Of a DNA stretch of 24,607 bases, positions 21,964 through 24,607 are shown piece after piece. The stretch spans positions 1 through 24,607 of the IMG/VR virus record IMGVR_UViG_3300027126_000207; one strand, written 5' to 3'. The notes beneath the pieces were generated by a model, which saw nothing but the letters and a program-made list of their open reading frames with translations, did not search any database and was not told where the DNA came from. The translations under genes were made by a program, and so were the position numbers. Source of the DNA: a virus. Numbering within the stretch: the stretch's first letter is position 1; the number at the start of each line of letters is the position of its first letter.

Positions 21964-23094
21964 TTAACCTTCCTTTTTCATTTTAATAATATCTTCTGGG
22001 GATAATGTTTTTTCAACTTTTATAGCGTGATCCATATTATAATTTGGTGCCCACATATGGCGCTTAGGGTTGTTAACATTGTTTATGTCATGGTATCCGA
22101 CCATATCACCAACGGATATATTTTTATTGGTTGTATCCATTTCATGTACACTTTTTGGTATCATTGTATAGTATCTTCCCTTCGGAGAAACTTTAACATT
22201 TGGTAATTTTTTAACATCTTCTTCCGCACCAGCAGGAACATGTAATAATGCATAATGGTCATTCTTCTCTTGGTGTGCTGTTTTTCTTGCACCAACAAAC
22301 TCAGCATCCACGCCCGGTAATACTTTACTCATGACACTCTTTCTATATTTTGGCAATTCACGACTTCTGTAATCTTCATCTGAAATAACTTCTGAATCGT
22401 CATGTGATGAATGATAAGAAGGGAATAAAGCATTTGCCTTATCATGGTCATCTTTTGTTACTGGAACTGCATAAGTATGTTCACCAACCTTGATACCTTC
22501 ATGTGCTGGGGTGTCAAGTGGTGTATGCGACTTCACAACCAAATAATGATCTTTTTTAGGAGGTGTATACGCAGGGTATGATTTAGATGGGCGGCGCATT
22601 ACTTCGTCATTTTCACGTTCCTTTTCACCATGCCACAAATGAGGCATGTAATGGCTGTTATATCGGTTTCCAAATTTTGCTTCCGATAAACTTTTACCCT
22701 CTGACACTGGTTGTTCTACATTTTCTTTAGCTTTAGAACGATTTGATGGACGTTCTACCAATATGACATGTTTACCTTGTTTATTTGAATGGACAATTGC
22801 TATTTCATTTCCATTCGAAGAAATCATTTTGAACTCATCATTGTTAATACGTGAAAAAGAAGATTTTGGGTATTTTCTCTTCATGATTGACTCTATATCA
22901 CGTGAGTTTTGATCTGGTGCAACTACAACATAACGATTTTTTCCATCATTTAAATCTAAATCATTAACGGAATCTTCCCCACCGGAATATACTTGATCCC
23001 CGGTAGAATCGTTATCGGTGAAATCAGGTCTAACCCCATAATATGAACGGCTCTTTTTTTCATCTGACTTTGATAATGTTACATCGTTTTCCAT
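21964..23094 (-). CDS. Protein of unknown function downstream of major capsid (376 aa)
   Basis: I choose ATG 23094 because AAGG lies eight bases upstream and a late-type TATAAATA sits 27 bases upstream. The in-frame TTG at 23109 has no ribosome binding site. 376 residues, hydrophilic and charged, rich in Lys, Asp and His. It has an N-terminal disordered region (SKSDEKKSRSYYG, then DNDSTGDQVYSGGEDSVND) and several similar small alpha/beta segments (NRYVVVAPDQNSRDIESIM, DHYLVVKSHTPLDTPAH, DHYALLHVPAGAEEDVKK). These may be three copies of one domain; this is a visual impression. No family is recognised. The gene order suggests a head-associated protein. Confidence 0.7.
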   Translation of the reverse strand: MENDVTLSKSDEKKSRSYYGVRPDFTDNDSTGDQVYSGGEDSVNDLDLNDGKNRYVVVAPDQNSRDIESIMKRKYPKSSFSRINNDEFKMISSNGNEIAIVHSNKQGKHVILVERPSNRSKAKENVEQPVSEGKSLSEAKFGNRYNSHYMPHLWHGEKERENDEVMRRPSKSYPAYTPPKKDHYLVVKSHTPLDTPAHEGIKVGEHTYAVPVTKDDHDKANALFPSYHSSHDDSEVISDEDYRSRELPKYRKSVMSKVLPGVDAEFVGARKTAHQEKNDHYALLHVPAGAEEDVKKLPNVKVSPKGRYYTMIPKSVHEMDTTNKNISVGDMVGYHDINNVNNPKRHMWAPNYNMDHAIKVEKTLSPEDIIKMKKEG

Positions 23095-23120
23095 ATTACT
23101 TACCTTCAATTGGTTTACTG

Positions 23121-23128
23121 TATTTATA
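23121..23128 (-). promoter_or_regulatory. T4-type late promoter before 23094 gene
   Basis: The minus strand carries TATAAATA (23128-23121), an exact match to the T4 late promoter consensus read by a gp55-type sigma factor. It lies 27 bases before the ATG at 23094 and just downstream of the capsid terminator, where a new promoter is needed. Confidence 0.65.
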
Positions 23129-23150
23129 TTACTTCTTTTTTTACAGGAAT

Positions 23151-23177
23151 AAAAAAAGAGTCCGAAGACTCTTTTTT
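23151..23177 (-). terminator. Terminator of the major capsid gene (UUCG tetraloop)
   Basis: On the minus strand GAGTC-TTCG-GACTC forms a stem with the very stable cUUCGg tetraloop, flanked by an A-run and seven T residues. It lies about 25 bases after the capsid stop codon at 23201. Confidence 0.9.
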
Positions 23178-23200
23178 ATTAAATCACACTAATATTGCTA

Positions 23201-24502
23201 TTAGGATGCAGCACCTGCCAAGTTTTCGATACGAACACGGCGGTAGTAGACGTTTGCGTTAGCAGTCAATGCACCGTTGGAAACAGCGTTTCCGTTCACG
23301 TCGATATTAGCAAATGGGTTGCTTGCCAAACCGTAACGGGTTTTAAAACCAATCTTAGGTTGGAAGCTATCTTCACTAACAGCTTTGTAAAGTTGCAATG
23401 GGATGTATGGGCAGTAGTAGATACCTGCGTCATATTGGTTAGCACCCTTGTAACCGACAACGTAGAAGTTACCAACTGCGTATGGGTCGATATAAACACG
23501 ATACTTACCGTTCAACACACCAGCGAATGTATTACCAGTATCATCAATTTGCAAGTCAGTAGACAATGCAGGTTGATAATCCAACATACCGGACATTGCA
23601 AGAGCAGAAGCTACGTCAGACGAACAGATAATGAAATTACCTTTACCGTTACGAGTTTCTTTAGCGATTGCGTTAGCATCACGGTCGATCTGGAACAACA
23701 TACCTTGGAATTTTTCTTTTGACCAACGACCGTTAGAGTCAGTGTCAAGGTCGAAAATACCGGGTGTTGACAAATCAGTGTTTTGTGCACCAACCTTAGC
23801 AGTAACATAAATTGTACGAATAACTTCACGGTTCAAATCAGCCAACAATTGTGCGGACAAAATGTTTGCCAATTCAGTTTCAGCGTCAAGACCATGAATC
23901 TGCTTCAAATCTTGTGCCAATTCAACAGTATAAGTTGCCTTCAATGCACGGGTCTTTGTCTGAACAGTGAACGAATCAATGTCGAAGCCCATTTCACCGA
24001 ATGCATCACCTGTATCTGTACCCAAAGCTTCACCAGTAGCAGTTGCCATACCAGTACCAGAAGTATATGTTCCGGGAACGCCAAGGTTAAGAACAGATGG
24101 ATCAGTACCACCATGAGAACCAGTACCAGAGAATGCAGTATTAGCTTCACGATAGAAAGCATCAGTACGAGTTGCACCAGCGATGTATTTTGGCTTGTAA
24201 GCGAAAACCAAACCAGATGGGCCAGTCAAAGGCTGAACACCACAAACATCATAAGCGATCAAGTTTGGCATAGAACGACGAACCAAATTAATCAAGATTG
24301 GGTCATATTTTGCGACATTTGCAGTTACGTTGCTTGCAGCAGCATCTTCATTCAAAGTACCACCGAATGCATCAACAGCAGTCGAATTTTTTAGTTGGTT
24401 TTCCAACAAGGTAGCTGTAGTCTTACGACGGTGAGCATCCTTAATCTTAGGATAGTCACTGTGTTCAAGAACCGCTTGCCACTTTTGAACTAAATCAGTC
24501 AT
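23201..24502 (-). CDS. gp23: Major capsid protein (T4 gp23 family)
   Basis: 433 residues from ATG 24502, behind AGAGGAAA. The gp23 signatures are clear: an N-terminal helical region with HSDYPKIKDAHRRKTTATLL, then LVRRSMPNLIAYDVCGVQP, LTGPSGLVFAYKPKY, RTDAFYREANTAFSG, GEMGFDIDSFTVQTKTRALKATY, and a C-terminal PFANIDVNG. It is somewhat shorter than T4 gp23 (521). LNE at residues 50-52 (followed by Asp-Ala-Ala-Ala) fits the hydrophobic-x-Glu cleavage rule of T4 prohead protease, so removal of about 52 N-terminal residues is likely, as in T4. HK97-fold capsid subunit forming the head lattice. A strong terminator and its own late promoter indicate high expression. Confidence 0.95.
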   Translation of the reverse strand: MTDLVQKWQAVLEHSDYPKIKDAHRRKTTATLLENQLKNSTAVDAFGGTLNEDAAASNVTANVAKYDPILINLVRRSMPNLIAYDVCGVQPLTGPSGLVFAYKPKYIAGATRTDAFYREANTAFSGTGSHGGTDPSVLNLGVPGTYTSGTGMATATGEALGTDTGDAFGEMGFDIDSFTVQTKTRALKATYTVELAQDLKQIHGLDAETELANILSAQLLADLNREVIRTIYVTAKVGAQNTDLSTPGIFDLDTDSNGRWSKEKFQGMLFQIDRDANAIAKETRNGKGNFIICSSDVASALAMSGMLDYQPALSTDLQIDDTGNTFAGVLNGKYRVYIDPYAVGNFYVVGYKGANQYDAGIYYCPYIPLQLYKAVSEDSFQPKIGFKTRYGLASNPFANIDVNGNAVSNGALTANANVYYRRVRIENLAGAAS

Positions 24503-24540
24503 TTCGATTTCCTCTATAATTTTAAAAATTTGTTTAATCT

Positions 24541-24551
24541 TATTTATTTAC
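24541..24551 (-). promoter_or_regulatory. Late-promoter-like element before the major capsid gene
   Basis: Minus strand GTAAATAAATA (24551-24541), 39 bases before the capsid ATG, contains AATAAATA, one base from the T4 late consensus TATAAATA. The remaining stretch to 24607 is AT-rich and shows nothing else convincing. Confidence 0.5.
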
Positions 24552-24607
24552 TGACAAAAAAAGTTTTGAAAATTTTTCGTTTTGTAAACAATAAGTTGTT
24601 ATACTTT

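Noticed and set aside
23783-24394. Long plus-strand open frames opposite the capsid gene (also 23195-23722)
   Set aside because: They are antisense to the well-supported major capsid protein, are Cys/Ser/Thr-rich in a way typical of shadow frames, and lack ribosome binding sites.
1-24607. tRNA genes, integrase, attachment sites or insertion sequences
   Set aside because: No cloverleaf-like sequence, recombinase motifs or terminal repeats with target duplications were seen by reading both strands; a covariance-model scan was not possible.

Overview
The window is a piece of a T4-type tailed phage genome (myovirus, Caudoviricetes). The evidence is a set of recognisable T4-like core proteins on AT-rich DNA: a gp23-type major capsid protein, a gp18-type contractile tail sheath, a tail-tube-like protein, UvsW helicase and UvsY recombination mediator. 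Alongside them are genes common in aquatic T4-like phages: PhoH, a RuvC-like resolvase and a ClpP-like protease. The host cannot be named from the sequence. Genes are tightly packed, often overlapping by 1-40 bases, and no gene-free stretch exceeds about 150 bases. No tRNA, insertion sequence or CRISPR array was seen.

Layout. (1) 1-521, minus: ClpP-like serine protease, cut by the window edge, driven by a promoter back-to-back with (2) a plus-strand trio of small unknown genes (656-1613). The trio is interrupted by a perfect 22-bp inverted repeat and ends in a bidirectional terminator at 1688-1712. (3) 1731-12565, minus: a block of about 11 kb of very large virion proteins. In transcription order these are a TolB/PD40-propeller protein, a propeller/lectin-like protein whose reading frame appears broken by a one-base shift near 7370, and an exceptionally long tail sheath carrying an N-terminal Ig-like extension and an inserted array of Gly-Ser-Gly-Tyr repeats. 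(4) 12606-16287, plus: tail-tube-like gene, then an apparently early operon with sigma70-like promoters encoding a tiny membrane protein, UvsY, a Cys-rich protein, a P-loop kinase-like protein and several unknowns. (5) 16291-18703, minus: RuvC-like nuclease, a His-rich protein, a mini zinc-ribbon, PhoH and a small unknown. (6) 18808-20707, plus: UvsW and a small gene that appears split by a one-base shift. (7) 20721-24502, minus: major capsid protein followed by three genes, including a small Gly-Ser-Gly-Tyr repeat protein.

How it fits together. Structural genes lie mostly on the minus strand behind TATAAATA/GTAAATA motifs that resemble T4 late promoters. DNA-metabolism and small accessory genes on the plus strand sit behind sigma70-like promoters. 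Convergent gene pairs are separated by hairpin terminators. The most notable points are the in-frame join of an Ig-like protein to the sheath with a strong ribosome binding site at the junction, one repeat family shared by three different proteins, the two apparent frameshifts, and the ClpP-like protease.
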